From Chitinophaga filiformis (GTDB lineage Bacteria; Bacteroidota; Bacteroidia; Chitinophagales; Chitinophagaceae), in NCBI RefSeq assembly GCF_021646545.1, contig NZ_JAKIRP010000025.1, forward strand, positions 62,001 through 126,000: a stretch of 64,000 nt of DNA, read 5' to 3'. The notes beneath the pieces were generated by a model. The model had not been told where the DNA came from and did not search any database. It saw only the letters and a program-made list of their open reading frames with translations. The position numbers were made by a program, and so were the translations under genes. Of the stretch, positions 16,478 to 26,073 are shown in pieces. Numbering within the stretch: position 1 is the stretch's first letter; every line of letters begins with the position of its first letter.

Positions 16478-17815
16478 ATGGAAAGCGCAGAAACACAAGG
16501 ACAAGCAATTAAGGTAGTGATCATCGGCGGAGGATTTGCAGGCATTAATCTGGCCCAACGGTTGCAACACGACAAACGTTACCAGATCACATTGGTAGAT
16601 AAGAATAACTATAACTTCTTCCCGCCACTGATCTATCAGCTGGCAACGGGATTTCTGGAAACTTCAAGCATCTGTTACCCTTTTCGTAAACTGTTCCGGG
16701 ATAAACCCAATCTCCGATTCCATATGGGAGAATTCCAACGGGTAGACCCGGCAGCACATATCTGTTACCTGAACAATGGCGAAATACAGTATGATTACCT
16801 GGTTTTTGCCACAGGTACCGAAACAAATTATTTCGGCAACGAAAACATCAGGAAACACGCTATTCCGATGAAGAACGTGAATGATGCACTGGAAATGCGG
16901 AATACACTTCTAAAGCGACTGGAAATAGCCTGTATCACCAAGGATCCCGTAGAACGGAGGAAGCTCACCACCATCGTCATTGCGGGTGGCGGCCCTACCG
17001 GCGTGGAAGTATCGGGCATGCTGGCGGAATTACGTCAGTATGTAGTGAGAAAGGATTATCCGGAACTGCATGGACACGGAGGGGAGATCTACCTGGTAAA
17101 CGGAGGTGAAAGCCTGCTCGAACCGATGACTAAAAAGTCGCAGCAACATACTTATAATGCTTTGCGTAAGCTGGGCGTGAAGATCAAGCTGAAAACCAGG
17201 GTGAAAGACTTTGTGGACGACCAGGTGATCCTGAACAACGGCGACACCATTCAAACCAAAACCCTGATCTGGGCCGCCGGGGTAACCGCGCGACTGATGG
17301 ACGGCATCCCTGTGGCAAGCACCGGAGCGGGCAGAAGAATGATGACAGACGCCTACAACAGGGTGATCGGTGTGGACGATATCTTCGCTATTGGCGATAC
17401 CTGTATACAGACAACAGATAAAAACTTCCCTGAAGGGCATCCTCAGCTGGCGCAGGTAGCCTTACAGCAGGGTAAACTGCTTGCTGATAACTTCTCTGCA
17501 ATGGCGAGTAATAAACCGCTAAAACCATTCAGTTACGTAGATAAGGGCACTATGGCTATCATAGGTCGCAATAATGCAGTGGCAGACATCCCCAAGCCTA
17601 AACTGCACTTCAATGGCTTTATAGCCTGGGCGATGTGGCTGTTCATTCACGTCATGGCGCTCATCAATTACCGTAACAAACTGAAGACCATGTACAACTG
17701 GACCGTGGCCTACTTTACAAGAGACCAGGCCCTGCGTATGATCATTAAACCGATCCCGCCACAGCCAGACGTGAAGCCGGCTGAAATGGCGGCAGCAGTT
17801 AAATCTTCAGTCTGA
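16478..17815 (+). CDS. ndh: Type II NADH:quinone oxidoreductase (NDH-2)
   Basis: The start at 16478 puts the FAD motif VIIGGGFAG at residues 15-22; the 16 extra upstream codons look non-coding. 445 residues with a second dinucleotide fold for NADH (VIAGGGPTGVEVSGML), the GDT block in IFAIGDTC and a C-terminal amphipathic/hydrophobic region (NGFIAWAMWLFIHVMALI, then a basic YRNKLK stretch) that anchors the enzyme to the membrane. It passes electrons from NADH to menaquinone without proton pumping. Its end overlaps the convergent DUF5009 gene by 17 bp. Confidence 0.92.
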   Translation: MESAETQGQAIKVVIIGGGFAGINLAQRLQHDKRYQITLVDKNNYNFFPPLIYQLATGFLETSSICYPFRKLFRDKPNLRFHMGEFQRVDPAAHICYLNNGEIQYDYLVFATGTETNYFGNENIRKHAIPMKNVNDALEMRNTLLKRLEIACITKDPVERRKLTTIVIAGGGPTGVEVSGMLAELRQYVVRKDYPELHGHGGEIYLVNGGESLLEPMTKKSQQHTYNALRKLGVKIKLKTRVKDFVDDQVILNNGDTIQTKTLIWAAGVTARLMDGIPVASTGAGRRMMTDAYNRVIGVDDIFAIGDTCIQTTDKNFPEGHPQLAQVALQQGKLLADNFSAMASNKPLKPFSYVDKGTMAIIGRNNAVADIPKPKLHFNGFIAWAMWLFIHVMALINYRNKLKTMYNWTVAYFTRDQALRMIIKPIPPQPDVKPAEMAAAVKSSV

Positions 17816-18986
17816 TCCTTTTCTTTTCCATCCAGCCCACCAGCAGTATCACCAGGAAAGCAATGGCGATGGAACGGAGCAGCCCTCCGGTTCCCTCACT
17901 CAGCACTGTTGGGTACCTGAACCCTGCCAGCAACATGAGAGAATAGAGCAGATAAGGGATCAGGTAGCAGGTCAGCGTGCTGGTACCTGCCGGACGGATC
18001 CATTTAAACCAGTTCATCTTCCCTTTTACGTCTACCAGCCAGATCATTGCGGTAAACAGTAATATACTGATGCCCGAACAGATCAGTACCCAGGCCGGCG
18101 TAGCCCGGATCTTGGAAATACCCGCGGTGTAAGGACGTAATATAAAAGCAGCCACTATTGCCAGCACTCCCAGGCTTATGAATACGGCCCAGAGGGAGCC
18201 TAACTTTTCTTTTTTGTCCAGTAATGTATACAATGAGGAGATCACCGCTCCTGCCATGATCAGCGATTCGGAGGCTGCATTGTTTATAACCGGAATACTG
18301 AAGTGCAGCAACCCGGCATGGGTCAGTATGTTTATCAGCAGGAAAATGCCTAAAATGGCGGTTATAGCCCCAAAATTCCCTTTTACCAGCAGGTAGAGGG
18401 TGGCACAAACCAGGTAAGCCCAGCCAATGATGCCCAGGATGCCCCACCAGGAAGGCTGCATCCAATGCGGCGCTTCTACCGGCCCGCCTTTGTATAAAGC
18501 GGCCATAGCTGCCAGCAATACAATACCAGCGCCTATCAGCGTATATCTTTTTCTTTTCTCCATTTCAGGAGGATAGTCCAGCCATACCAGGAAGAAACCG
18601 GCAGTGATGAGCAGCTCCCATATCGGGTATGGTAAGTATGCCGCCGGACTGTAACTTTCCAGGTTCACATGGAAAAAGCCCATAACGATCAGCGCCAGTG
18701 AACGCACCAGGATATGCATCTCGGTGCTGATAAAAGACTTCTGCTGACTGATACGTTTTCCAATGGCAAAGGGAATAGAAAGGCCGACAATAAACAGAAA
18801 GGCGGGGAAGACCGTATCGGCAAATCCTAACCCGTCTTCCTGGGCTTGTACATGTTCAATCCAGGCAGGAATATTTTTCACACCGCTGACATCATTTACA
18901 AAGATCATGGTCAGCATAGTAAGTGCGCGAAAGGCATCGATGGATAAAAGGCGTTGTGATGGTTTAAGCATGCTATAAGGTATCAA
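17799..18986 (-). CDS. DUF5009 / heparan-alpha-glucosaminide N-acetyltransferase-like membrane protein
   Basis: About 395 residues with some ten predicted membrane segments. The opening RLLSIDAFRALTMLTMIFVND and the DTVFPAFLFIVGLSIPF block are typical of the acyltransferase group around DUF5009 and NagX-like proteins, which move acyl groups across the membrane onto sugars. Its start overlaps the trehalase gene by 14 bp if Met1 is used (Met6 at 18971 avoids overlap), so it is cotranscribed with trehalase. The acceptor is not known. Confidence 0.82.
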   Translation of the reverse strand: MIPYSMLKPSQRLLSIDAFRALTMLTMIFVNDVSGVKNIPAWIEHVQAQEDGLGFADTVFPAFLFIVGLSIPFAIGKRISQQKSFISTEMHILVRSLALIVMGFFHVNLESYSPAAYLPYPIWELLITAGFFLVWLDYPPEMEKRKRYTLIGAGIVLLAAMAALYKGGPVEAPHWMQPSWWGILGIIGWAYLVCATLYLLVKGNFGAITAILGIFLLINILTHAGLLHFSIPVINNAASESLIMAGAVISSLYTLLDKKEKLGSLWAVFISLGVLAIVAAFILRPYTAGISKIRATPAWVLICSGISILLFTAMIWLVDVKGKMNWFKWIRPAGTSTLTCYLIPYLLYSLMLLAGFRYPTVLSEGTGGLLRSIAIAFLVILLVGWMEKKRIRLKI

Positions 18987-20589
18987 TATTTTTTACAATA
19001 TTCAATATCCCTTCCTGTTGCATGTGTAATATTTTCAACAGCACTCCGTTCGTCCATCCAAAACCGTCCTGGTTGGGATACTCTCCTCCCCCTCCAGGCA
19101 GCGATGTGTCTTTCACGTTATACTTCTCCAGCAACTTACCTGTCTGTTTAAACACCCGGATATTCTGGTGCGCCCAGCGGCCGGCGATATCTGATGCGAG
19201 GGAGTCGTTCTTATAGGTAAGCAGGCCGGATATCGTCATCCAATGCAGGGGCGCCCAGCCATTGGGGGCATCCCATTGCTCACCCGTTTCTACCGGTGTA
19301 GATACCAGTCCTCCGGGATACAGGAACTGTTGCCTTAACACAATAGCAGCGCTATCGGCCTGTCCCTGACGGGCAATTCCAAAAAACAGAGGGTACATCC
19401 CTCCCAGGTGCAGTATGGGTGTTCTGGCTCCCTTTTTAAAGTCGTAGTCCCTGAAAAAGCCCGTCTTCGGGTCCCAGCAGAAGCGCATAATAGCATCCCG
19501 GCGAACCGCTGCGGCGGATTCATACTGCAGGGCTTTGACGGTGTTGCCTTTCATACTGTAAGCATCACCCAGGGTCATTTCCAGGTTATATAACAGGCAA
19601 TTGAGGTCTACCGGAATAATATCGGTGATGTGGATAGAGCCCAGTGTTTTCCCGTCTGCCAGCCAGCGGCTGCTGAAGTCCCAGCCTGATTCCGCGCAGG
19701 TGCGCAGTTCCTGGTAGACCTGTTCTACGGGCTGCCGGCGGGAAGCTTTGGCGGTATTGATATCTTCCGTCCACGCTTCTTCTCTGGGCCAGTTCCCCCT
19801 GTCATAATAGCGATTCAGGGTGGTCCCGTCCTGCAGCACTACCAGGTGTTCGCCGGTTTTACCATCGGCAGGTTGCTTCATCCAGAACTGGTATTCTTTT
19901 TCCAGGGCGTCCAGGTAGGTAGTGAGCAGCTCCTGTTTGCGGTCTTCCTTTGCGGAGATCAGCAATTGCAGCATCAGGGCGAAATAAGGCGGCTGCGAGC
20001 GTGTAAGGTAGTAAGTACGGTTGCCGTTAGGGATAAAGCCATAGGTACGGATCAGGAAAGCAAAGTTCTTTATCATACTCTCTATGAGGTCTGTACGACC
20101 GCTTTCTTTCAGTCCCAGCATAGTGAAATAGCTGTCCCAGTAATACACCTCACGGAAACGGCCCCCCGGTACAACGTATGGCGCGGGCAGGCTGATAAGC
20201 GAGCCCCAGGTATTGGCGGAGTCGGGGTCGCGTTTTAAGACCTTCCAGAGGGATTCAATATGTGCAATCACGTCCTGACCCGTATCGGAGGTATAATGTG
20301 TTGCTGCGGCTGTGGGTACATTGAAATGATTGTGTACGAAGCCGGCCAGGCTAAAGCCGGCGGCACTCTGTTCTTTCGCATAATATTGAAGGATCTTTGC
20401 AGGAGACGCCTGAGGTGCACAGTCCGCGAAAGTTTTACTGTCCGGAAAAACGTGAGCGGATTGGACGGCCTCAAACAATCCTGGGAATTCCTGCCGGGGA
20501 GAACGTTCTTTGACCAGCGGCGGCTGTTGCTGTTTACAGGCTATGCCGCATGCCATTACAATGGCAATGAACAAGAGTTTTCCATTCAT
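18973..20589 (-). CDS. treA: Trehalase, GH37, predicted lipoprotein
   Basis: 538 residues with both family signatures: PGGRFREVYYWDSY (141-154) and QWDAPNGWAP (438-447), plus the C-terminal GGGGEYPNQDGFGWTNG (about 499-515). The N-terminus is a lipoprotein signal with Cys at 14 and 18 near the cleavage site, so the enzyme is anchored in the periplasm or on the surface. It hydrolyses alpha,alpha-trehalose to two glucose molecules. A small gene (20898-20629) precedes it by 39 bp and the DUF5009 gene overlaps its end, suggesting one transcript. Confidence 0.95.
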   Translation of the reverse strand: MNGKLLFIAIVMACGIACKQQQPPLVKERSPRQEFPGLFEAVQSAHVFPDSKTFADCAPQASPAKILQYYAKEQSAAGFSLAGFVHNHFNVPTAAATHYTSDTGQDVIAHIESLWKVLKRDPDSANTWGSLISLPAPYVVPGGRFREVYYWDSYFTMLGLKESGRTDLIESMIKNFAFLIRTYGFIPNGNRTYYLTRSQPPYFALMLQLLISAKEDRKQELLTTYLDALEKEYQFWMKQPADGKTGEHLVVLQDGTTLNRYYDRGNWPREEAWTEDINTAKASRRQPVEQVYQELRTCAESGWDFSSRWLADGKTLGSIHITDIIPVDLNCLLYNLEMTLGDAYSMKGNTVKALQYESAAAVRRDAIMRFCWDPKTGFFRDYDFKKGARTPILHLGGMYPLFFGIARQGQADSAAIVLRQQFLYPGGLVSTPVETGEQWDAPNGWAPLHWMTISGLLTYKNDSLASDIAGRWAHQNIRVFKQTGKLLEKYNVKDTSLPGGGGEYPNQDGFGWTNGVLLKILHMQQEGILNIVKNIDTL

Positions 20590-20628
20590 ACGTTACGTGG
20601 TTTCTATATTTATAAAGGCAATGCCTGT

Positions 20629-20898
20629 TTACCGGTTAATACGGTTCAGCAATATGGCGAAAGATCGCATATTTTCGCGGGTTGCGTTAGCATCATTTTC
20701 AGATTGCTCAAATAATTGCCGCAGGTCTTCCATCTGGCCCATCAATGCAGGCGATATAAAACTATATTTTCTCAGGATGTTGATCGCTTCATCTACCTGT
20801 GGCTTCGCATAACTATATATCCTAAAGGTGTAGGGAGGGTCGAGAAAATAGGATTTGATCTCTGCAAGGCGGATGATATCCGGATTACTTATTTTCAT
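20629..20898 (-). CDS. Small hypothetical protein upstream of trehalase
   Basis: About 89 residues from ATG at 20898 (or 92 from 20907), soluble, mostly helical by pattern (PQVDEAINILRKYSFI, MGQMEDLRQLFEQSENDA). I do not recognise it. It reads like a real protein: no low complexity, balanced composition and a helix-rich end. It may be cotranscribed with trehalase, 39 bp downstream. An opposite-strand frame of similar length covers the same DNA but looks less protein-like. Confidence 0.6.
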   Translation of the reverse strand: MKISNPDIIRLAEIKSYFLDPPYTFRIYSYAKPQVDEAINILRKYSFISPALMGQMEDLRQLFEQSENDANATRENMRSFAILLNRINR

Positions 20899-21025
20899 AA
20901 TTACCACTTTTCAGACGAAACAAAGTACAAAGTTACGCTATTACCGGGGGATACGGACAAATTAATCTCTATCCTTCCTTCGGTGTACAATACTTACTTT
21001 TGCTGCTCGTGTAAAATACCTTACT

Positions 21026-22123
21026 ATGAGCAGCTTGCTGAAAGACATTTATTCTCCTGCCTTTTATAACGGTTTCGCCGATATACTTATCAAAACAGTG
21101 CCCTCATTTAATAAAAAACGGTTCATAGAGAAGATCTACCAGGAAGGCTTTGAGGAGAAGGAGCTGAAAGAGCGGATGAAACATACAACGGCTGTTCTGC
21201 ACGAATTCCTGCCTATTGATTATCCCCAGGCTATTCTGTTGATTGAAAAGACCATCAATGCTCTCAGAAAGGCCGGATATGGAGAAGCCCTGGAGTTTAT
21301 CTTTTTCCCGGATTACATCGCCACCTATGGGCTGGAACACTATGAAAAGTCTGTAAAGGCGCTGGAATTTGTGACCCAGTTCATCACCTGTGAGTTTGCT
21401 GTACGTCCCTTCATCCTGCAATATGGTGACCGCATGTTGCAGCAGATGCTGGCCTGGTCTTTACATAAAAGCGAGAAGGTGAGACGTCTGGCCAGTGAAG
21501 GCAGCCGTCCGCGCCTGCCCTGGGCCATGGCAATCCCTTTTCTGAAAAAAGATCCTGCGCCGATATTACCCATTCTGGAAAACCTCAAACAGGACCCTTC
21601 TGAGTCGGTAAGACGCAGTGTGGCAAACAGCCTGAATGACATCGCCAAAGACAATCCGGCCGTTGTTATTGCTATTGCAGCCAAATGGAAAGGTATCAGC
21701 AAGGAAACGGATGCTATTATCAAACATGGCAGCCGTACCTTATTAAAGCAAGGCAGTAAGGAGATGTTGCAGCATTATGGACTGGACAGTACACACGTTG
21801 CTTTCAGCGACTTTAAAATACTCACGCCAAAGGTCAGGACAGGCGACAGCCTCGAATTCTCTTTTGCCATCAGGAACAAGGATGCGCAGCCGCAAACGAT
21901 CCGGCTGGAATACGGCGTGCATTACCTGAAGCAGAATGGGACCCTATCCAAAAAGGTATTTAAGATCAGTGAAAAGACCTATGCTCCGGGCGAGCAGGTA
22001 AAGATCTCCAGAAAACAGTCCTTCCGGCTCATCACTACCCGGGTATTTTATCCGGGCAAACACCAGCTGTCTGTCATCATCAATGGAGAAGAATATCCGG
22101 CCAAAGCTTTCGAACTGATATAA
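21026..22123 (+). CDS. DNA alkylation repair protein, AlkD-like HEAT-repeat family
   Basis: 365 residues built of HEAT-like helical repeats: KKRFIEKIYQEGFEEKELKERM at the start, WSLHKSEKVRRLASEGSRPRLPW in the middle and DPSESVRRSVANSLNDIAKDNP after it. This matches the DNA alkylation repair (AlkC/AlkD) family, which excises N3- or N7-alkylated purines. The last 110 residues form an added beta-rich domain (IRNKDAQPQTIRLEYGVHYL) seen in the AlkC branch. Cytoplasmic. With the AlkB-like gene it is the second alkyl-repair candidate in 6 kb. Confidence 0.85.
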   Translation: MSSLLKDIYSPAFYNGFADILIKTVPSFNKKRFIEKIYQEGFEEKELKERMKHTTAVLHEFLPIDYPQAILLIEKTINALRKAGYGEALEFIFFPDYIATYGLEHYEKSVKALEFVTQFITCEFAVRPFILQYGDRMLQQMLAWSLHKSEKVRRLASEGSRPRLPWAMAIPFLKKDPAPILPILENLKQDPSESVRRSVANSLNDIAKDNPAVVIAIAAKWKGISKETDAIIKHGSRTLLKQGSKEMLQHYGLDSTHVAFSDFKILTPKVRTGDSLEFSFAIRNKDAQPQTIRLEYGVHYLKQNGTLSKKVFKISEKTYAPGEQVKISRKQSFRLITTRVFYPGKHQLSVIINGEEYPAKAFELI

Positions 22124-22236
22124 GGGAAGTAATCAAGACGGCAATTTGTCTCAACTCCCCCCCTATTATGGCAATAATGCCCTGCCATTCTTTGCGCATA
22201 CATTTGGACATTTGTAGTACACTAAACCTCAAAGAC

Positions 22237-22998
22237 ATGAAAGAATATATTGCTGATCAAGCCGCTACACTTGACCACCCGGTAGTGTCCCAGCAGGAAT
22301 GGCTAGAGGCCCGCAAAAAGCTGATGCAGAAAGAGAAGGAGCTGACCCACCTGAAGGACGATCTGACCCGCCTGCGCATGCAGCTTCCCTGGGTAAAAGT
22401 GGAGAAGAATTATATTTTCCAGGGCCTTGACCGGGAATACACTTTGTCGGACCTTTTTGATGGCCGCAGCCAACTGATCGTACAACACTTCATGCTGGGG
22501 CCGGACTGGAAAGAAGGATGTCCCGGCTGTTCCTTCCTGGCCGATCACGTAGATGGAGCGCTGGTTCACCTGATGAATCACGATGTATCTTATGTAGCCA
22601 TCTCACGTGGTACCATGGCAGATATTGAGCCTTTCCGCAAACGTATGGGCTGGGGTTTCAAATGGGTATCCTCCAACAAAAATGACTTCAACTACGACTT
22701 CCACGTTTCCGCTACACCGGAAGACATCGCCAACAATGAAATGATATATAATTATGAAAAAATACCTGTAACAGAAAAAGAATTACCTGGCTTCAGTGTG
22801 TTCTACAAAGATGAGAACGGAGATATTTTTCATACTTATTCCACTTATGCAAGAGGAGCGGACATCCTGCTCAACACCTACAATTTCCTGGAGCTGACAC
22901 CGAAAGGACGTAATGAAGAAGACACCATGGATTGGGTAAAACATCACGATAAATATCAAACCAAGGCGCCCGAAGCACACAGCTGCTGCAGCCATTAA
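22237..22998 (+). CDS. DUF899 thioredoxin-fold protein
   Basis: The start at 22237 gives MKEYIADQAATLDHPVVSQQ, the usual opening; 23 upstream codons are non-conserved. 253 residues with an N-terminal helix pair and a thioredoxin fold holding the active-site motif Cys95-Pro-Gly-Cys98 in the KEGCPGCSFLADHVDG block. DUF899 proteins are predicted dithiol-disulfide oxidoreductases, often called thioredoxin-like; substrates are unknown. The next gene, 10 bp after the stop, codes for a membrane protein with its own CPFC motif. Confidence 0.88.
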   Translation: MKEYIADQAATLDHPVVSQQEWLEARKKLMQKEKELTHLKDDLTRLRMQLPWVKVEKNYIFQGLDREYTLSDLFDGRSQLIVQHFMLGPDWKEGCPGCSFLADHVDGALVHLMNHDVSYVAISRGTMADIEPFRKRMGWGFKWVSSNKNDFNYDFHVSATPEDIANNEMIYNYEKIPVTEKELPGFSVFYKDENGDIFHTYSTYARGADILLNTYNFLELTPKGRNEEDTMDWVKHHDKYQTKAPEAHSCCSH

Positions 22999-23008
22999 CC
23001 TTGATATC

Positions 23009-23464
23009 ATGCGTACATTTAATTGTTGCAGGGGACATGCTGAAAAGACAGTTCCCTGCAATGTTCCTGCACACGTATCCGCATCTGTTGAAGAAGCGAA
23101 AAGTGAGAAGGGGGCGTCAATAACAGATGTATCTGCCAACAAGCCAGCGGGTTCCTTCAGACGGGCTATCCGCTTCATTAAACCCATACTGCCTGCCTTT
23201 CTCCTGGCGCTTGTACCCAAATGTCCTTTCTGTCTTGCGGCGTATGTTGCACTAGGCACAGGCATTGGTCTGTCAGTAGCCAGTGCGAAGTTTCTACACA
23301 TCTCCCTGTTATGCGCAGGTGTGATACCATTGTCACTGTTTGCTGCTAAACATATCGGGACATATTTCTTCCCTGTTCAGTTTGCGGGTTGGAAACCACA
23401 GCAGCAGCTGTTTATCGGCATGACGGGTATCCTGATCGGCAGTAGTATTTTATTGCTGTTCTGA
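23009..23464 (+). CDS. Membrane protein with CPFC motif, partner of the DUF899 protein
   Basis: 151 residues. The N-terminal 50 are soluble with cysteines at 6, 7 and 17; then three membrane segments (about 57-85, 92-110, 130-150). Cys72-Pro-Phe-Cys75 sits within or beside the first membrane segment, in LVPKCPFCLAAYVALGTG, a pattern like the metal or thiol sites of MerC-type proteins. Ten bp separate it from the DUF899 gene, so the pair probably works together in thiol or metal chemistry (inference). Confidence 0.7.
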   Translation: MRTFNCCRGHAEKTVPCNVPAHVSASVEEAKSEKGASITDVSANKPAGSFRRAIRFIKPILPAFLLALVPKCPFCLAAYVALGTGIGLSVASAKFLHISLLCAGVIPLSLFAAKHIGTYFFPVQFAGWKPQQQLFIGMTGILIGSSILLLF

Positions 23465-23536
23465 GTTGATTATAATCTACAGACAGGCAAGCCCCATAAA
23501 GCAGGTGCCCGCATATCAAGCTTGAAAAGGTTCCTA

Positions 23537-23580
23537 TCCCGCTGCATACCTCCTGAGCGACGGTTAGTCAGCGGGAGATT
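23537..23580 (+). terminator. Possible terminator after the DUF899 unit
   Basis: TCCCGCTG (23537-23544) pairs with CAGCGGGA (23569-23576) around a 24-base loop, followed by GATTTT. The loop is long and the T-run short, so it is a weak candidate. Confidence 0.35.
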
Positions 23581-23627
23581 TTGCGACTGCAGAATAATTG
23601 ATATCTTAGCCCTGACAAAAACGACCT

Positions 23628-24266
23628 ATGAGATATATCCTACTGTTTGCCGGAGTGCTGCTTTTTTGTAACTGTCGGACCTCCCAAACGATCTCCCGCA
23701 ATACCAATTCACCCGATACACTGATACGCTTTAACGCCTGGGGACTGCCGTATTTTAAAACAAAGGGAATAACAGACTCGGTTAACCGTAAATGGGGTTT
23801 CTATGAGGACTATGTGATCGGATGTGGTGTTCTCCAGACCCAGATAGACAGTCTCACACGCGATAATGAAATAGCCGCACGCCCGCTTGTGGCGAAGTAT
23901 GGCAAAAACTGGCATAAGAAATACGAAAGGGATCTGAGCCTGGCGTTTGCGACACCTGCGCAGATCATTCAACCCCTTCACTTTAGTGAGGAAATCACTA
24001 AAAAACGGGATGAACTACAATTAGTGGGAGACACGCTTTTTTATCACTTTAAACAGGGAAAGGCAGCTGGTACTTACAAGGTGGACGTGGTGGGATGGCA
24101 ACGCCAGGGAAATGAGAAAAGATGGGTATCGTACTACAAGTATTACTTGAGTCACAAGACAATCGAGCCTAAGCTGCTCAGTAATAAAATAAGAACTGAC
24201 CCAGCGTATCTTCACAATAACGTTTATTTCTTAGAGAAGCCGGAGGAAGTATATCCAAAAAACTAA
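23628..24266 (+). CDS. Hypothetical lipoprotein, 212 aa
   Basis: A lipoprotein signal (MRYILLFAGVLLFCNC, lipidation at Cys14 or 16) followed by about 195 soluble residues. No family is recognised. Features are an aromatic-rich middle (WGFYEDYVIGCGVLQTQID, KNWHKKYERDLSLAFATP) and a Tyr-rich end. It is monocistronic, with a strong terminator 34 bp after its stop shared with the convergent GMC oxidoreductase gene. Confidence 0.75.
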   Translation: MRYILLFAGVLLFCNCRTSQTISRNTNSPDTLIRFNAWGLPYFKTKGITDSVNRKWGFYEDYVIGCGVLQTQIDSLTRDNEIAARPLVAKYGKNWHKKYERDLSLAFATPAQIIQPLHFSEEITKKRDELQLVGDTLFYHFKQGKAAGTYKVDVVGWQRQGNEKRWVSYYKYYLSHKTIEPKLLSNKIRTDPAYLHNNVYFLEKPEEVYPKN

Positions 24267-24300
24267 TGCATGCGATATCCAGCTATTATCACAGCAAATA

Positions 24301-24336
24301 AAAAAGCCTTCCCGCATCAACAGGAAGGCTTTTTAC
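24301..24336. terminator. Bidirectional rho-independent terminator
   Basis: Perfect stem AAAAAGCCTTCC / GGAAGGCTTTTT with a ten-base loop, between two convergent genes. Confidence 0.92.
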
Positions 24337-24349
24337 TATAAATACATTT

Positions 24350-26059
24350 TTATATCTCCCCTTTCTTCAACTGTGCAACCGCATAATCCACTGCCCTGGC
24401 AGTTAACGCCATATAGGTCAGTGAGGGGTTCTGTGTTGAAGTGGATGTCATACACGCACCATCCGTTACAAATACATTATTCACGGCGTGCATCTGGTTC
24501 CATTTATTGAGGATGGATGTTTTTGGATCTTTACCCATGCGTGCACCGCCCATTTCATGAATGTCCAATCCAGGGGCCTGCTTTGAGTCCTCTGTACGGA
24601 TGTTGGTAAAACCAGCTTTGGTATACATTTCAGTCATCTGCTCGTAGAAGTCTTTCAACATCTTTTCGTCGTTGTCATCATAGCCGATGTTGACATGTAT
24701 AACAGGCACTCCCCATTCGTCTTTCTTCGTTTTATCGAGGGTGAGCTGGCTGGCTTCCTTAGGAATGGTTTCTCCCATCATGTGAGAACCTACCCACCAG
24801 TTACCCATTTCCTGGTTGAACAGCTGATCTTTCAGTGTCTGACCAAAACCATCGGTCTTGTTCCAGGTACGCCTGCCGGTACTGAAACCTGCAGCGTAAC
24901 CACGCAGGAAGTCTGTTTCCTGTTTTGCCACGTTACGGAAGCGTGGAATGTAAGCACTGGTCGGGCTGCGGCCTTCAGTTGTCTTATCAAGCATACCATC
25001 ATAGTCGGCAGAAATACGGCCACGATAGTTATGGAAAGCAAAATATTTACCCAGCACTCCGCTGTCATTACCCAATCCGTTCGGGAAACGGCTGGAAGTA
25101 GAGTTCAGCAGGATCAGGTTTGTATTGATAGCAGCAGCGTTGACAAAGATGACCTTTGCATAGTACTCGGTCGTTTCTTTTGTCTGTGTGTCTACTACGC
25201 GCACACCTGTTGCCTTTCCTTTCTGTTCGTCATAGATGATAGAGTCTACCACTGAGAATGGACGCAGTGTCAGGTTGCCCGTCTTTTCTGCCCAGGGCAG
25301 CGTAGACGAGTTGCTGCTGAAATAACCGCCGAACGGACATCCGCGCTGGCAGAGATTTCTTTTCTGGCATTGTACCCTACCCTGCTGGATATGAATAGGC
25401 TGAGGTTCTGTCAGATGAGCGCAACGACCATATATTACGTGACGGTCCTTGTAGTTCTTTGCCACGAAACCTTTGAAATATTCTTCAACGGCCGTCATCT
25501 CCAGTGGTGGCAGGAATTCGCCGTCAGGGAGGTTGGCAATACCGTCTTTATTTCCTGAGATACCTACAAATTTCTCTACATAGCTGTACCATGGAGCAAT
25601 ATCAGCATAGCGGATAGGCCAGTCTACCGCAAAACCGTCCCTTGCCGGGCCTTCAAAATCGAAATCGCTCCAGCGTTGGGTCTGTCTTGCCCACAGGAGC
25701 GATTTACCCCCCACCTGGTATCCACGGATCCAGTCGAAGGGTTTATCCTGTTCGTAAGGATGTTCCTTATCTTTTACAAAGAAGTGCATCGCATCTTCCT
25801 TAAAAGCATAGCAACGGCTTACAACAGGTGCTTCATCCTGTATAGCCTGTGGTATTTGCCCCCTGTGAGGAAATTCCCAGGGATATTTATTGGTAGTAGG
25901 ATAATCTTTGAGATGTTTTACGTCGCGGCCCCTTTCCAGTACCAGTGTCTTTAAACCTTTCTCTGTAAATTCCTTTGCTGCCCATCCTCCACTGATACCA
26001 GACCCGATAACAATAGCATCGAATGTGTGGTCCTGAGCCCCCTTATTAATATTCGCCAT
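24350..26059 (-). CDS. GMC-family FAD oxidoreductase, large subunit
   Basis: 569 residues. FAD motif IVIGSGISGGWAAKEF near residue 16, the Cys-rich CQKRNLCQRGCPFGG block found in the flavoprotein subunit of gluconate/sorbitol-type membrane dehydrogenases, and the catalytic His/Asn end (EMGGARMGKDPKTS, STQNPSLTYMALTARA). It oxidises a sugar or polyol at the periplasmic side or outer face of the inner membrane. The upstream gene encodes the small subunit, 14 bp away, which probably carries the export signal for both. Confidence 0.92.
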   Translation of the reverse strand: MANINKGAQDHTFDAIVIGSGISGGWAAKEFTEKGLKTLVLERGRDVKHLKDYPTTNKYPWEFPHRGQIPQAIQDEAPVVSRCYAFKEDAMHFFVKDKEHPYEQDKPFDWIRGYQVGGKSLLWARQTQRWSDFDFEGPARDGFAVDWPIRYADIAPWYSYVEKFVGISGNKDGIANLPDGEFLPPLEMTAVEEYFKGFVAKNYKDRHVIYGRCAHLTEPQPIHIQQGRVQCQKRNLCQRGCPFGGYFSSNSSTLPWAEKTGNLTLRPFSVVDSIIYDEQKGKATGVRVVDTQTKETTEYYAKVIFVNAAAINTNLILLNSTSSRFPNGLGNDSGVLGKYFAFHNYRGRISADYDGMLDKTTEGRSPTSAYIPRFRNVAKQETDFLRGYAAGFSTGRRTWNKTDGFGQTLKDQLFNQEMGNWWVGSHMMGETIPKEASQLTLDKTKKDEWGVPVIHVNIGYDDNDEKMLKDFYEQMTEMYTKAGFTNIRTEDSKQAPGLDIHEMGGARMGKDPKTSILNKWNQMHAVNNVFVTDGACMTSTSTQNPSLTYMALTARAVDYAVAQLKKGEI

Positions 26060-26073
26060 ACTGATTTATAAAA

